Assembly: GCF_000018685.1 (NCBI RefSeq)
Contig: NC_010001.1
Coordinates: 4,621,501-4,685,500 of the forward strand
From: Lachnoclostridium phytofermentans ISDg
GTDB taxonomy: Bacteria > Bacillota > Clostridia > Lachnospirales > Lachnospiraceae
DNA: 64,000 nt
Direction of reading: 5' to 3'
The translations under genes and the position numbers were made by a program. Every line of letters starts with the position of its first letter. Positions within the stretch are counted from its first letter, which is position 1. This document shows positions 1 through 8,067 of the stretch, piece after piece. The notes under the pieces are model-generated. The model was not told where the DNA came from. It saw only the letters and a list, made by a program, of their open reading frames with translations, and made no database searches.

Positions 1-1175
1 GCAAACAAAGGATATAAAAATTGTACTGGCCAAGCTGTTACTGAAACTACTACCGCTAGGATAGCTGCTCCACATCCAACTAAGTTCATAGGACCACGGA
101 AAAATCCTAATGGAGTTAAGAGTGCAAATACAATACATAAAACCAAGGCACTCGTTGGTATAATTCCCCCAAGTAATATTTTGAAGTATGGAGATGCATA
201 TTTAGCTGCATTGTTAAACATCGCTAAGGTTAATAAGAAACCAATCATTGGAGCTACATCAATAGCGCCATCTGCAAATTGCTTTGCAAGCAATCTACCG
301 ATATTAGTGAATCCACCCTTAAGTTTACCACAAGTTAATAATGCAAATAATCCAGAAATAATAAAGCCGAAGATAATTGGAATCTGAAATGCAACTACAC
401 CGATTACTGGAAGAATAACTGAAATCCAAGAAATTACTGGTGCGTTTTCTGTATTACCGGTATCTGCTGTTGCAGCCCATGCATGAGATAACTTCTTCTT
501 GTTCATAAATATGTTCGCTACGACAAGAACAACAATTAAGGAAACAACCATAGCAATAATACCGAATTTAAAGTATGCGTTGTAATCGTAGTCTGCATAA
601 CTTGGATTTGCAGTAGCAAAAATTTGTTGATATTGTTTAAAGTTTACGATATTCCCAAAGATACCTGCCATAATGGAACCCATAAAGGAGAATAAAGCAA
701 TTGGGGATGGTATCCCAAGGGAAAGCATAATTGGTAAAACAATAACTGCGATAGAAATAACTGGTCCAATACCTGTCATAGATGTAAATATTATGGATGT
801 AACGACACATAATAGAGTCATTGTTACTCTAGGTTTATCACCACCTAATTCAACAACCTTTCGAATCAGCGTTGCTGCAATACCAGTGTCGATTAAGATA
901 CGTCCAAAAAATGCTCCAAAGAAAATATTAACTAGAATTGACTTACCATAGTTTTCTGGTCCTGTCTGAAATACATCCGTTAGGACATCAATAACTTTCT
1001 TTCCCTCCATAGATGCATTTGGTGCAATTGCGTTTCCAATTAGCGCAAGAGCTACCCAAAATACAGACATAGAAAAGAACCCCACCATCAGATTATGTCC
1101 CTTGACGCAGTACCATACTAATCCAAAAAATGATAGGACCATGATGATACCAATAATAATGTTTACTGCTTCCAT
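1..1175 (-). CDS. Multi-pass permease, CitMHS/GntP-like ion transporter (3' end outside window)
   Basis: Open on the minus strand from an ATG at 1175-1173 to the window edge, about 391 codons with no stop, so the C-terminus is missing. A clear AAGGAGG lies 8 nt before the ATG. The translation is very hydrophobic with about ten membrane segments and glycine/proline-rich re-entrant stretches such as SMTGIGPVISIAVIVLP and SIMAGIFGNIVNFKQ. This resembles the ion-transporter superfamily (CitMHS, GntP), secondary carriers for organic anions. I cannot name the substrate. It stands alone with its own promoter and palindromic operators, suggesting substrate-controlled expression. The family call is inference from general pattern, and another carrier family in the same superfamily is possible. 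Confidence 0.6.
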   Translation of the reverse strand, partial: MEAVNIIIGIIMVLSFFGLVWYCVKGHNLMVGFFSMSVFWVALALIGNAIAPNASMEGKKVIDVLTDVFQTGPENYGKSILVNIFFGAFFGRILIDTGIAATLIRKVVELGGDKPRVTMTLLCVVTSIIFTSMTGIGPVISIAVIVLPIMLSLGIPSPIALFSFMGSIMAGIFGNIVNFKQYQQIFATANPSYADYDYNAYFKFGIIAMVVSLIVVLVVANIFMNKKKLSHAWAATADTGNTENAPVISWISVILPVIGVVAFQIPIIFGFIISGLFALLTCGKLKGGFTNIGRLLAKQFADGAIDVAPMIGFLLTLAMFNNAAKYASPYFKILLGGIIPTSALVLCIVFALLTPLGFFRGPMNLVGCGAAILAVVVSVTAWPVQFLYPLF

Positions 1176-1248
1176 AAGAGTATCCTCCTTATAAAGTTTG
1201 AATTGAAACAAATAGAGCAAATTTTTGCCTTACTTGTCCTATGTATAT

Positions 1249-1310
1249 CTAACATGCTATTTCTTCAACTAACATGTTAGTTATCTTAATTGCATACTAA
1301 CATGTTAGTT
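1249..1310. promoter_or_regulatory. Cluster of palindromic operators (CTAACATGTTAG type)
   Basis: AACTAACATGTTAGTT at 1267-1282 is a perfect 16-bp palindrome. A second copy at 1295-1310 keeps the 14-bp core perfect, and a degenerate half-matching copy (CTAACATGCTAT) begins at 1249. Centres are 20 and 28 bp apart. Symmetry and overlap with the permease promoter indicate repressor sites, perhaps for a GntR- or TetR-type regulator. The regulator gene is not in the window. Confidence 0.65.
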
Positions 1311-1322
1311 GATGCTTGTCAA
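1294..1322 (-). promoter_or_regulatory. Promoter of the permease gene
   Basis: On the minus strand TTGACA (1317-1322), a 17-bp spacer and TAGTAT (1294-1299) form a vegetative-type promoter. The spacer and -10 are covered by a palindromic operator (1295-1310), so a bound protein would block RNA polymerase. Confidence 0.65.
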
Positions 1323-1637
1323 TATGTTTTTGTTTGTTTTGTATATTTTATTTTATTTATCTATGAACTCTATAGTAACTTTACACATCTTATAAGTGCA
1401 ATTACACCGAATAAAGTATCATTTATTTCTAATAACAAAATATAGCTTAACAGAAGTTATTCCTAATCTTTTGCACTTTGAATCTGATTATTGAAACATG
1501 ATTTTAATTCGAATATATAAAACATTAGTAAATACCAGTTGTAAGTAAACAACTATTAGCCGCTTCCCCATTAAATATCGTCTATTTTTCCTTTTTTAAT
1601 TGCGTTGCGATCATCTTTTATATTATGCATAAAATAA

Positions 1638-1660
1638 GACCTTCCATACTTGAAAGGTCC
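1638..1660 (-). terminator. Probable terminator of the SPFH/zinc-ribbon operon
   Basis: Read on the minus strand, GACCTTT and AAGGTC arms enclose a short loop and are followed by the T-rich TTATTTTATG. It lies downstream of the operon and of the coding remnant at 1792-1986. Confidence 0.5.
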
Positions 1661-1791
1661 TGTAAATCATATTAATCCTAATTTATTAGTTTTCCGTCTG
1701 TCTTTATTTTACTATAGCATTAAAACTTTATCTGGTACTATCATGAAATAATTTTCTGTGGTACTAATAGTCAAATAGCTATTGTCCCCTA

Positions 1792-1986
1792 TTAATCTGC
1801 ATTTCCTATACTCAACAAATGTATATTATTTCCTAGATTAACTCCATACCAAAGGTTATCGTTATTTATGTGAATGGTTTGATACCATGCATCATCGATT
1901 GCATTTTCCTTTAAATTATTGTAATTAAATCCAGCCACTCCAAATCCAGCAATAGAAATAAGAGCACCTGCTAGATTTTGATTTAT
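1792..1986 (-). pseudogene. Possible C-terminal coding remnant, no start codon
   Basis: Directly after the stop of the zinc-ribbon gene at 1983, in a different frame, 64 sense codons run without interruption to TAA at 1794-1792. No ATG and no ribosome binding site precede them, and a TAA lies just upstream in the same frame. The deduced peptide is protein-like (SIAGFGVAGFNYNNLKEN in the first half, DNLWYGVNLGNNIHLL near the end). I read it as the surviving tail of a gene or fusion partner lost by deletion. A chance open frame in AT-rich DNA remains possible. Confidence 0.35.
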
Positions 1987-2366
1987 TTAAGACTAGACCC
2001 ACAATATTCGCAGACCGCGTCCGCTCCGAGAACAATCATATTCCTAGCTCCACAGCTTTTACACTCAAAAACCCCTGGCTGACTTTCAACCGAAGGTGAA
2101 GAACCCTCTAATTTCGTTACTTCACCTGTTTCCGAAATACCAGCCATCCTTAGCGTATTCTCCACAAATTTAGCAATATCCTCCGAATCACTATTCACAT
2201 TTATAGTATTACCTTCACCAAATATTTTACCAAACTTCCTCTGCATATTATCCATCATTGCTTCTACTTCAGGACTATTATCAGATACTACTTTGCCATT
2301 CATAATCACAGTCTGCGTTCTAAACGTTGTGCTTGACTTATCATTATTCTTCTTAAAAATCGACAT
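1983..2366 (-). CDS. Small protein with C-terminal zinc ribbon
   Basis: 127 residues without membrane segments or signal peptide. The N-terminal two thirds is polar with no family I recognise. The C-terminus holds a two-knuckle zinc ribbon, CKSCGARN followed about 10 residues later by CEYCGSSLK. The same tail, with CKNCGASN and CEYCGS, ends the next gene upstream (2393-2992), so the two tails are probably related by duplication. It is the last intact gene of a four-gene minus-strand operon headed by an SPFH protein with multiple zinc ribbons. A role in the same membrane-associated complex is inferred from context. The function is unknown. Confidence 0.75.
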   Translation of the reverse strand: MSIFKKNNDKSSTTFRTQTVIMNGKVVSDNSPEVEAMMDNMQRKFGKIFGEGNTINVNSDSEDIAKFVENTLRMAGISETGEVTKLEGSSPSVESQPGVFECKSCGARNMIVLGADAVCEYCGSSLK

Positions 2367-2392
2367 GATCTTCTGCCTTTCTAAATTCTATT

Positions 2393-2992
2393 TTACTTCC
2401 ACTTCATCATCGATCCACAATATTCACAATTTACAGCAGAACCTTTTAATATCCTATTAGATGCCCCGCAGTTTTTGCAGTTTACTTCAACGTATTCGTC
2501 CAATTTTGGCTCGTTAACCGATTTTATATTTGATCTAGCATTTGACTCTAATATTGGCTTCTCGGTCCTATAGTTTTGAGAATGTTGATTATAATCTTTA
2601 TTATTTTTATCTACATAATCGGTAAATCCCATTTGAACTATACTATCCAAGTCTTTCTTTACTGAATCTAATGGCCTCCTTAATACAAGTGCTAACTGTT
2701 CAACGGAAAAGGTTGGGTTCTGCCTACGGTGCTGCGCACATGTATAATATACCCTAGTCAGCCGTTTTCGCTGGAGGCCTCTTTTTAGCATTTTAACAAA
2801 TAAAAGAAATATAATCAGAATAATAGATGTCGCACCAATTCCTGTTGTATTTTCTGGGCCTAACATATCCATAACACACCCTATTAATGTTAATCCAAAA
2901 ACAAATGAGCAGAAGCCACCTATTGCAATTTGTATTAAGCCAATGACATTGTTATTATAAACCTTTCTATTTACCATCTTTTTCCGAAACAA
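2393..2992 (-). CDS. Membrane protein with winged-helix-like segment and C-terminal zinc ribbon
   Basis: 199 residues. Two hydrophobic segments lie near residues 15-40 and 50-67, followed by a basic cytoplasmic part. Residues about 70-115 (YYTCAQHRRQ through LALVLRRPLDSVKKDL) look like a helix-turn-helix or PCI-like fold. A polar linker leads to a C-terminal zinc ribbon with CKNCGASN and CEYCGS. The gene starts one base after the stop of the neighbour at 2994 on the coding strand, so the two are translationally coupled. The mix of membrane anchor, winged-helix-like segment and zinc ribbon recalls Bacillus YdjG-type proteins encoded beside SPFH proteins, but I would not assign orthology. Confidence 0.75.
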   Translation of the reverse strand: MFRKKMVNRKVYNNNVIGLIQIAIGGFCSFVFGLTLIGCVMDMLGPENTTGIGATSIILIIFLLFVKMLKRGLQRKRLTRVYYTCAQHRRQNPTFSVEQLALVLRRPLDSVKKDLDSIVQMGFTDYVDKNNKDYNQHSQNYRTEKPILESNARSNIKSVNEPKLDEYVEVNCKNCGASNRILKGSAVNCEYCGSMMKWK

Positions 2993-2993
2993 T

Positions 2994-3695
2994 TTATATT
3001 CCTCCTGCCTTAATCATGCTCATCTCCATTGCTCTCTTTTTTATGAGAACCATAATATCATCAATTAATTTTCCCGCTGCTCCGGCCGATTCTTCCGCAT
3101 TACTTTCTATCAGTTGCTGAAGCTCTATAAGCTTAACAGCAATCACATCATCAGTTGCTACTGTTACCGATACATCACAAAAACGAATTCCATCATAAAG
3201 CTTGTTAAGTTTCTGAACCAGCGTACCATTTCTATTGATATTCTGGATGACAACAACCGTATTTAATAACCCCTGCATCTTATTAACCGAATCTAAGACA
3301 TATTCATTCACCTTACCCACGTGAAGGCTAAAATTATACAATAACAGAATGGTAATCAGATACGCAGCAAATAATACAATTTGAATTGAAAGTAAATATT
3401 TTGCGCCTCCTCTGATAACTACCATATAAAGGATTGAAATAGCAATGGATAAGATGGTATAAAATCCAATGGCACTATACATTCCGGGATATAAAACAAT
3501 AAACTTCTGATTTCCTCTCCCTCTCTGCATAAAAAGAAGTCCATTCATAAGTATCAATTCTGCTGCTATAATGAAAGCAAATCCTAACCAATCGATCAAT
3601 ACTCTTTTCTCAGTCAGTATGAAAAACAATACAATCGTAGTCAAAATAAGGATTAAGCTAATCATACCTATCATATTTCTATTCTGAGTTTTCAT
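2994..3695 (-). CDS. Polytopic membrane protein of unknown function
   Basis: 233 residues. About five hydrophobic segments fill residues 8-130 (for example MISLILILTTIVLFFIL and LLSIQIVLFAAYLITILLLY). They are followed by a soluble C-terminal part of about 100 residues with helical, possibly coiled-coil character (LNKLYDGIRF, VKLIELQQLIES). It ends in KAGGI. It sits 12 bp from the SPFH gene upstream and 1 bp from the zinc-ribbon membrane gene downstream. The topology suggests a membrane partner for the SPFH protein with a cytoplasmic tail that could oligomerise. No catalytic motif was seen and no family was recognised with confidence. Confidence 0.75.
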   Translation of the reverse strand: MKTQNRNMIGMISLILILTTIVLFFILTEKRVLIDWLGFAFIIAAELILMNGLLFMQRGRGNQKFIVLYPGMYSAIGFYTILSIAISILYMVVIRGGAKYLLSIQIVLFAAYLITILLLYNFSLHVGKVNEYVLDSVNKMQGLLNTVVVIQNINRNGTLVQKLNKLYDGIRFCDVSVTVATDDVIAVKLIELQQLIESNAEESAGAAGKLIDDIMVLIKKRAMEMSMIKAGGI

Positions 3696-3707
3696 CCCAT
3701 TTCCCCC

Positions 3708-5009
3708 TTAACTTAGTTTTTCTCCACATTCCGGACAGAATTTAGGGCTGCCTTCAATTACAGTTTCACATTTTGGACATTTCTTTACTAAAGGAGTACC
3801 ACATTCTGGGCAGAATTTATGCTTTTTACTATGAACAAGATTACCGCATCCCGGACAAGGAATCGGTAATTCGTATCCGCAGGAAGAGCAATTGGTTGCA
3901 CCATCCGGTATATCTGCTTTACAGTTAGGACATGGGTTGTATCTATTTCCGCATTCCGGACAGAATTTCGTATTTGCGGAATAAAACGCCCCACAATTAT
4001 CACATTTTATCGTATTACTATTCTCAGATTCCGTTTTACTAGTATCATTCCCACAAGAAGGGCAAAAACGAGTACCTGCCTCAATCGCCGCATGGCACTT
4101 TACACACTCCTTCTTATTACCACCTTTTGTATTCAATGCATTTGAAACAGAGCCAAACTGGGTACCGATTGCATTTCCCACATTGATCCCCATTCCTAAT
4201 CCCATCCCGGCACCCATAATACCGGATGAAACTCCACCTTGGTTACTTGCTGCACTCTCTAACGTATCGAAGGAACGCTGCTGTTGATAATCATAACCTA
4301 TAATATTCATTTCAGCGCGCTTGGCCAAAGCATCCTTTAGCTTCTTTACTGCTGTATCCTCCTCTGGTACATTAATATCATTTACATAGAAATTTGTTAA
4401 ACCAATACCGTACTCATCCATAGTCGGCTTGATCCGCTCTACTATATAATTTGACATTTCATCAAGATATGCATTGATTTCCAATACACTTATCTTCTTC
4501 TGAATGAGATAGGAAGAAATGGTATCTTTCGCCATTGTCAGATACAGTCCTCTAAAATACTGCAAAATGTTATTATCGTCAAACACATTTAATGTTCCCA
4601 CTAATTTTATCAAGAACTTCTTAGAATCTTCTATACGGATACCAAATTGCCCATAGGAACGAACCGGTATAAAAATCCCATATTTAGGATCCTGTATCTG
4701 TATTGGAGATGTTGTACCCCATTTAATGTTCAAAGAGTAAACCTTATTTACATACCATACTTCAGCACTAAAAGGAGACCTTCGTCCGAAGGGGAGATTA
4801 ATAATATTATTTAATAAAGGTATATTTGCAGTTTCTAGTGTATGCCTTCCACCTCCGAAAACATCTAATGCCTTACCACCTTTAAACAGAACAGCTTCCT
4901 GCGATTCATTTACAATTAATTGCGTCCAGGTTCCTAATTCATTATTTGGATACTTCCATGCAAACACATTCGGTGCTCCATCATATTTAACTACTTCAAC
5001 GATTGCCAT
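3708..5009 (-). CDS. SPFH-domain protein with five C-terminal zinc ribbons (YdjI/COG4260 type)
   Basis: 433 residues. Residues 1 to about 225 form an SPFH (stomatin/prohibitin-like) domain of the virion-core-protein type, recognisable by its opening (VEVVKYDGAPNVFAWKYPN) and by GTWTQLIVNESQEAVLFKGG. A glycine-rich linker (GAGMGLGMGINVGNAIG) follows. Then five consecutive double-knuckle zinc ribbons each pair a CxxC with a later C-P/S-x-C-G knuckle, ten knuckles in all. SPFH proteins scaffold membrane microdomains; Bacillus YdjI is encoded with membrane-stress proteins of the PspA type. Here it heads an operon in which two later genes also carry zinc ribbons. ATG start with GGGGGA 8 nt upstream. 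Five ribbons is more than I would expect for this family. Confidence 0.85.
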   Translation of the reverse strand: MAIVEVVKYDGAPNVFAWKYPNNELGTWTQLIVNESQEAVLFKGGKALDVFGGGRHTLETANIPLLNNIINLPFGRRSPFSAEVWYVNKVYSLNIKWGTTSPIQIQDPKYGIFIPVRSYGQFGIRIEDSKKFLIKLVGTLNVFDDNNILQYFRGLYLTMAKDTISSYLIQKKISVLEINAYLDEMSNYIVERIKPTMDEYGIGLTNFYVNDINVPEEDTAVKKLKDALAKRAEMNIIGYDYQQQRSFDTLESAASNQGGVSSGIMGAGMGLGMGINVGNAIGTQFGSVSNALNTKGGNKKECVKCHAAIEAGTRFCPSCGNDTSKTESENSNTIKCDNCGAFYSANTKFCPECGNRYNPCPNCKADIPDGATNCSSCGYELPIPCPGCGNLVHSKKHKFCPECGTPLVKKCPKCETVIEGSPKFCPECGEKLS

Positions 5010-5096
5010 ATATCATTTCCCCCATATGTAGTAATAATAAATTTATTGTTGTTATCCTAAATTGTATATTAATATTATGTGTGTTATATAAACCTT

Positions 5097-5125
5097 ATTA
5101 TACCACTTAGGCCAATATGTGACAA
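5097..5125 (-). promoter_or_regulatory. Promoter of the SPFH operon
   Basis: Minus strand TTGTCA (5120-5125), 17-bp spacer, TATAAT (5097-5102). The ATG of the SPFH gene follows about 85 nt downstream. No additional operator symmetry was seen. Confidence 0.65.
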
Positions 5126-5154
5126 TCGTCCTAGAGTATTAACATAAAAAACTG

Positions 5155-5212
5155 TACGAAAAAGCCGCTGCACAACCTAAGTGAAATATTTCACTCTGGC
5201 CATGTAACGGCT
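5155..5212 (-). terminator. Terminator of rpsF-ssb-rpsR
   Basis: On the minus strand AAGCCG at the base pairs with CGGCTT and is followed by T5. The interior contains a second perfect dyad, AGTGAAATATTTCACT. It lies just after the rpsR stop codon and just upstream of the SPFH promoter. Confidence 0.8.
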
Positions 5213-5224
5213 TCATTAATAAAA

Positions 5225-5500
5225 TTAATCTAATGTGTAAGGCATTAAAGCGATGTGACGAGCACGTTTAACAGCTACTGTAAGAGCTCTCTGGTGCTTA
5301 GCACAGTTTCCAGTAATTCTTCTAGGAAGAATCTTACCTCTTTCGGAAACGTATCTCTTTAACTTATTTACATCCTTATAATCGATCTCTTTGTGATTCT
5401 TGTCTGCACAGAAAGCACAAACTTTCTTTCTTCTACGGGTCATACGTCTCTTCATAGGAGCGTCGCCCTTATCGCCTTTATCTTGTCTATTAAAAGCCAT
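5225..5500 (-). CDS. rpsR: 30S ribosomal protein S18
   Basis: 91 residues. The S18 core is clear: [10 protein letters not shown] near residue 25, the [18 protein letters not shown] stretch, [15 protein letters not shown], and the [10 protein letters not shown] end. It binds S6 and the central domain of 16S rRNA on the platform of the small subunit. The CxxC plus CAKH pattern marks the zinc-binding (C+) form, which implies zinc-dependent ribosome composition. The N-terminus has a charged extension ([15 protein letters not shown]). Last gene of the rpsF-ssb-rpsR operon, with AAGGAGG before the ATG. Confidence 0.97.
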
Positions 5501-5578
5501 TTTTATTTCCTCCTTATTCGATACTGTAGACTTTCATCTACGATTCTGTTCTTATACATATCAGGATTTGCTTGGGTA

Positions 5579-6019
5579 TTAGTTAAATGGTAACTCCTCG
5601 TCTATCCCGTCTGGAATGTTCATAAAACCATCACCAACAGCTGCACTTGGAGTAGGTCTTGCAGATGGCTGATATCCACCAGACTCACTGCCTGATGCAT
5701 TTTTACTTTCTGCAAATTCCTGCTCGTCCACGATAACCTGAACGCTGTAGACCTTCTGGCCATCTTTGTTCGTATAATTATCCTGTTGGATTCTGCCGGA
5801 AATTAAGATACGAGTACCTTGTTTCAAATATTTTTCTGCAAACTCAGCATTTCTACCAAAAGCAGTACAGTTAAAAAAGTCTGCATCTGGCTCGCCTTCC
5901 CTCTTAAAGGAACGGTTTACTGCTAAGGAATATCTTGCAATTGCAAGAGAATTTGCTCCTTGAGAATATCTGATTTCTGGGTCTCTGGTAAGTCTACCCA
6001 TTAAGATAACTTTGTTCAT
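5579..6019 (-). CDS. ssb: Single-stranded DNA-binding protein
   Basis: 146 residues. The OB-fold occupies residues 1 to about 105, from MNKVILMGRLTRDPEIRYS through RILISGRIQQDNYTNKDGQ. A serine/glycine-rich flexible linker leads to the acidic tip EELPFN, the tail through which SSB recruits replication and repair enzymes. Normal length for a Firmicute SSB. Its place between rpsF and rpsR is the standard arrangement. The gene starts 19 bp after rpsF with a GGGGGTTATCC purine-rich site upstream. Confidence 0.97.
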   Translation of the reverse strand: MNKVILMGRLTRDPEIRYSQGANSLAIARYSLAVNRSFKREGEPDADFFNCTAFGRNAEFAEKYLKQGTRILISGRIQQDNYTNKDGQKVYSVQVIVDEQEFAESKNASGSESGGYQPSARPTPSAAVGDGFMNIPDGIDEELPFN

Positions 6020-6038
6020 TTAAGGATAACCCCCTTTG

Positions 6039-6326
6039 TTATGCGTCCTGTCTAATGCATAAAAATCTGATTACATTCTCCATAATACGAATTCTTTGTT
6101 CAACTTCGCTTGGAGTTGTAGAATCACCATCGAATTTGATGAAATAATAATAACCTTCTTTCATCTTCTGGATTTCGTAAGCAAGTCTCTTCTTACCCCA
6201 ATCATCAACGTTAGTAATGTTACCGCCGAATCTAGTAATAAGCTCTTTTACAGCTTCCACTGTAGCATTCTTTGCTTCATCCTCGATTTTTGCATTTACA
6301 ACTAAGGCTAATTCATATTTGTTCAT
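6039..6326 (-). CDS. rpsF: 30S ribosomal protein S6
   Basis: 95 residues from the ATG at 6326-6324 (MNKYELALVVNAKIE). A GTG four codons earlier is in frame but overlaps the AGGAGG ribosome binding site, so the ATG, 11 nt after AGGAGG, is preferred. The conserved GGNITNVDDWGKKRLAY and GYYYFIKFDG segments identify S6, which pairs with S18 on the 30S platform. It ends in an FLCIRQDA tail without long acidic extension. First gene of the operon, which is probably autoregulated by S6:S18 in Firmicutes (known for the family, not proven here). Confidence 0.96.
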   Translation of the reverse strand: MNKYELALVVNAKIEDEAKNATVEAVKELITRFGGNITNVDDWGKKRLAYEIQKMKEGYYYFIKFDGDSTTPSEVEQRIRIMENVIRFLCIRQDA

Positions 6327-6404
6327 AGTTGCGTGCACCTCCTTTTGGTCTCTGGCCCTCTTTTTTAAGAGAGCAAGGAATTAATATACATATCACAATT
6401 CGAT

Positions 6405-6433
6405 ATTATATCATAATAAAAATGCTTGTGCAA
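6405..6433 (-). promoter_or_regulatory. Promoter of rpsF-ssb-rpsR
   Basis: Minus strand TTGCAC (6428-6433), 17 bp, TATAAT (6405-6410). The 75-nt leader holds a small hairpin (GCTCTCTTAAAAAAGAGGGC, about 6353-6372) that could belong to an S6:S18 binding leader; the leader assignment is tentative. Confidence 0.7.
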
Positions 6434-6494
6434 GCCACAATTTACAGGAAACTTTGAAAATCATGATAGAAAATTTATTGTTTTTCTATACAAA

Positions 6495-6533
6495 CTGCCC
6501 ACAACTTGGGGGTAACCCAGTAGTTGTGAGCAG
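6495..6533. repeat. 39-bp inverted repeat upstream of rpsF
   Basis: CTGCCCACAACT at 6495-6506 pairs with AGTTGTGAGCAG at 6522-6533 with one mismatch, and the loop adds GGGTAACCC. No T-run follows on either strand. It lies in a 490-bp gap between rpsF and the DUF951 gene that otherwise shows only a weak second dyad (AAGTGAC/GTCACTT near 6679-6707). Role unknown. Confidence 0.5.
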
Positions 6534-6821
6534 CTATAGATGTTCATTCTGTGTGTACATTATCCAAGTACGAATGAAAGCTCATTCATGAAAACATAGA
6601 GCATACGATGCTATCTCGCTTACTATATCTGTTGGAATACTTGAATGTGAAGCTACACTTATAAGTGGTGGAGAGCAAGTGACTTACTTAGGAAGCATGT
6701 CACTTACTAAGTATTGTTTTAACAAAATTATTAATCTCTGCTTTATCCGCTAACACACTAGTCTTTCCATATTTCATTGCCACCACGATTTTGTTTTTAT
6801 TACAATTCTATTTCTCTATTA

Positions 6822-7007
6822 CTATTTTTCTCCGGGTATTACCTGACGTATTCCCTTTTCTACCTGTTTTCTTGGAAGCATTACTTGATGACCACAACCT
6901 TTACATTTTAAACGAAAATCAATTCCAACTCGTAATATCTCCCATTCATTACTACCGCATGGATGTGGTTTTTTCATTTTAATACTATCACCAACTTTTA
7001 AATCCAT
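6822..7007 (-). CDS. DUF951 family small protein (YyzM-like)
   Basis: 61 residues from the ATG at 7007-7005. A TTG one codon upstream is possible but less likely. The family pattern is plain: KVGDSIKMKKPHPCGSNEWE, then RVGIDFRLKCKGCGHQVMLPR and a short basic tail. Three cysteines (PCG and CKGC) suggest metal binding. Function is unknown in the family; in many Firmicutes the gene neighbours rpsF-ssb-rpsR, as here. Its own promoter is at 7066-7094. Confidence 0.92.
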   Translation of the reverse strand: MDLKVGDSIKMKKPHPCGSNEWEILRVGIDFRLKCKGCGHQVMLPRKQVEKGIRQVIPGEK

Positions 7008-7065
7008 CAATAATCACCCTTGCTCCTTATTCCTCATACTAACTGTGTTGTAAAAATATAAAACT

Positions 7066-7094
7066 ATTATAGCATACGAAGGTTCCATCAGCAA
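7066..7094 (-). promoter_or_regulatory. Promoter of the DUF951 gene
   Basis: Minus strand TTGCTG (7089-7094), 17-bp spacer, TATAAT (7066-7071), about 60 nt before the start codon. Confidence 0.6.
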
Positions 7095-7299
7095 GGCTAC
7101 ATCTTCTTTCTCAAAGTAACAAAAAAATGTATTGCTATTTCTTTTTCTATGTAGTATTATCATACCTAGTATATAGTATTGATTACTACATATAATATTA
7201 TCAGTTACTTTGACACGAGTTACTTATTACCATGGATAACATTGGTAATCTTAAAGTAAAACAATCTGTAACATAAAAAGAAAGAAGGATGATTCTACT

Positions 7300-7971
7300 A
7301 TGGAAATGAAAAGACAAGCTACAGCCAAATTCAAATTTAAAGACCCTGGAAGTGCTATTTCGCACCTTATCTTTACGATTATTGCATTAATTGCAACGCC
7401 TCCACTTTTACTTAAGGCATATCATATGCCTGGACATATTCCGCTATTGTCCATGATTTTATTCCTGCTTGGAGTTGTCTCTTTATATAGTGCAAGCACG
7501 ATATATCACTCCTTCGATATCTCCGAGGAGATTAATACAAAATTACGAAAAATAGATCATATGATGATTTATGTTTTAATAGCTGGTTCCTATTCACCTA
7601 TCTGCTTAATTGCTCTGGGAAATAAAACAGGTCTTGTTCTTTTTATCATCATTTGGTCTCTTGCACTCCTTGGAATCTTCCAAGCACTTTTCTTTATTCA
7701 CTGTCCAAAATGGGTAAGTTCAACTATTTACATTGCGATGGGATGGAGCTGTATCTTTTCCTTCACACAATTAGTTAGCTCTCTTTCAAGACCTGCTTTC
7801 TTGTGGCTACTTGCCGGCGGAATTATTTATACAGTAGGTGGTGTTATCTATGCATTGAAGCTTCCAATTTTTAATGGACGCCATAAAAATTTTGGATCAC
7901 ATGAAATTTTTCATCTATTTTGCATTGGTGGTACACTTTGTCATTATATCTTGATGTATTACTTAGTCTAG
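7300..7971 (+). CDS. Hemolysin III / PAQR-family membrane protein
   Basis: 223 residues with about seven membrane segments. Family landmarks: SAISHLIFTIIAL at the first helix, ASTIYHSF, KIDHMMIYVLIAGSYSP, YTVGGVIYALK, and HEIFHLFCIGGTLCHY near the end. The histidines of YHSF and HEIFH...CHY are the presumed zinc ligands of PAQR-like hydrolases. Bacterial members (YqfA/Hly-III) affect membrane lipid state; direct haemolysis is doubtful. Monocistronic. An inverted repeat ATTACCA-N10-TGGTAAT at about 7226-7249 lies in the upstream region and may be an operator. Confidence 0.9.
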   Translation: MEMKRQATAKFKFKDPGSAISHLIFTIIALIATPPLLLKAYHMPGHIPLLSMILFLLGVVSLYSASTIYHSFDISEEINTKLRKIDHMMIYVLIAGSYSPICLIALGNKTGLVLFIIIWSLALLGIFQALFFIHCPKWVSSTIYIAMGWSCIFSFTQLVSSLSRPAFLWLLAGGIIYTVGGVIYALKLPIFNGRHKNFGSHEIFHLFCIGGTLCHYILMYYLV

Positions 7972-8014
7972 ATTTCATATTATCCGAAGCACCATTACAT
8001 GCCATAAATAAAAC

Positions 8015-8067
8015 AAGGGTGCTGCCCAAACGACCGGTCGTTACCGATTGTGTGGGCAGCACCCTTT
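8015..8067. terminator. Strong hairpin after the hemolysin III gene
   Basis: AAGGGTGCTGCCCA (8015-8028) pairs perfectly with TGGGCAGCACCCTT (8053-8066). The loop contains a second perfect palindrome, CGACCGGTCG (8031-8040). The plus-strand T-run is only three bases; the minus strand is followed by TTGTTTTATTTATGG. It probably ends the hemolysin III transcript and may act both ways. Confidence 0.6.

Noticed and set aside
181..951. Plus-strand open frames inside the permease gene
   Set aside because: They are antisense to a long hydrophobic gene with its own promoter and ribosome site; no start signals of their own.
6600..6740. A plus-strand open frame of about 49 codons
   Set aside because: It has no start codon after the stop that opens it and no ribosome site; the pattern was not recognisable.
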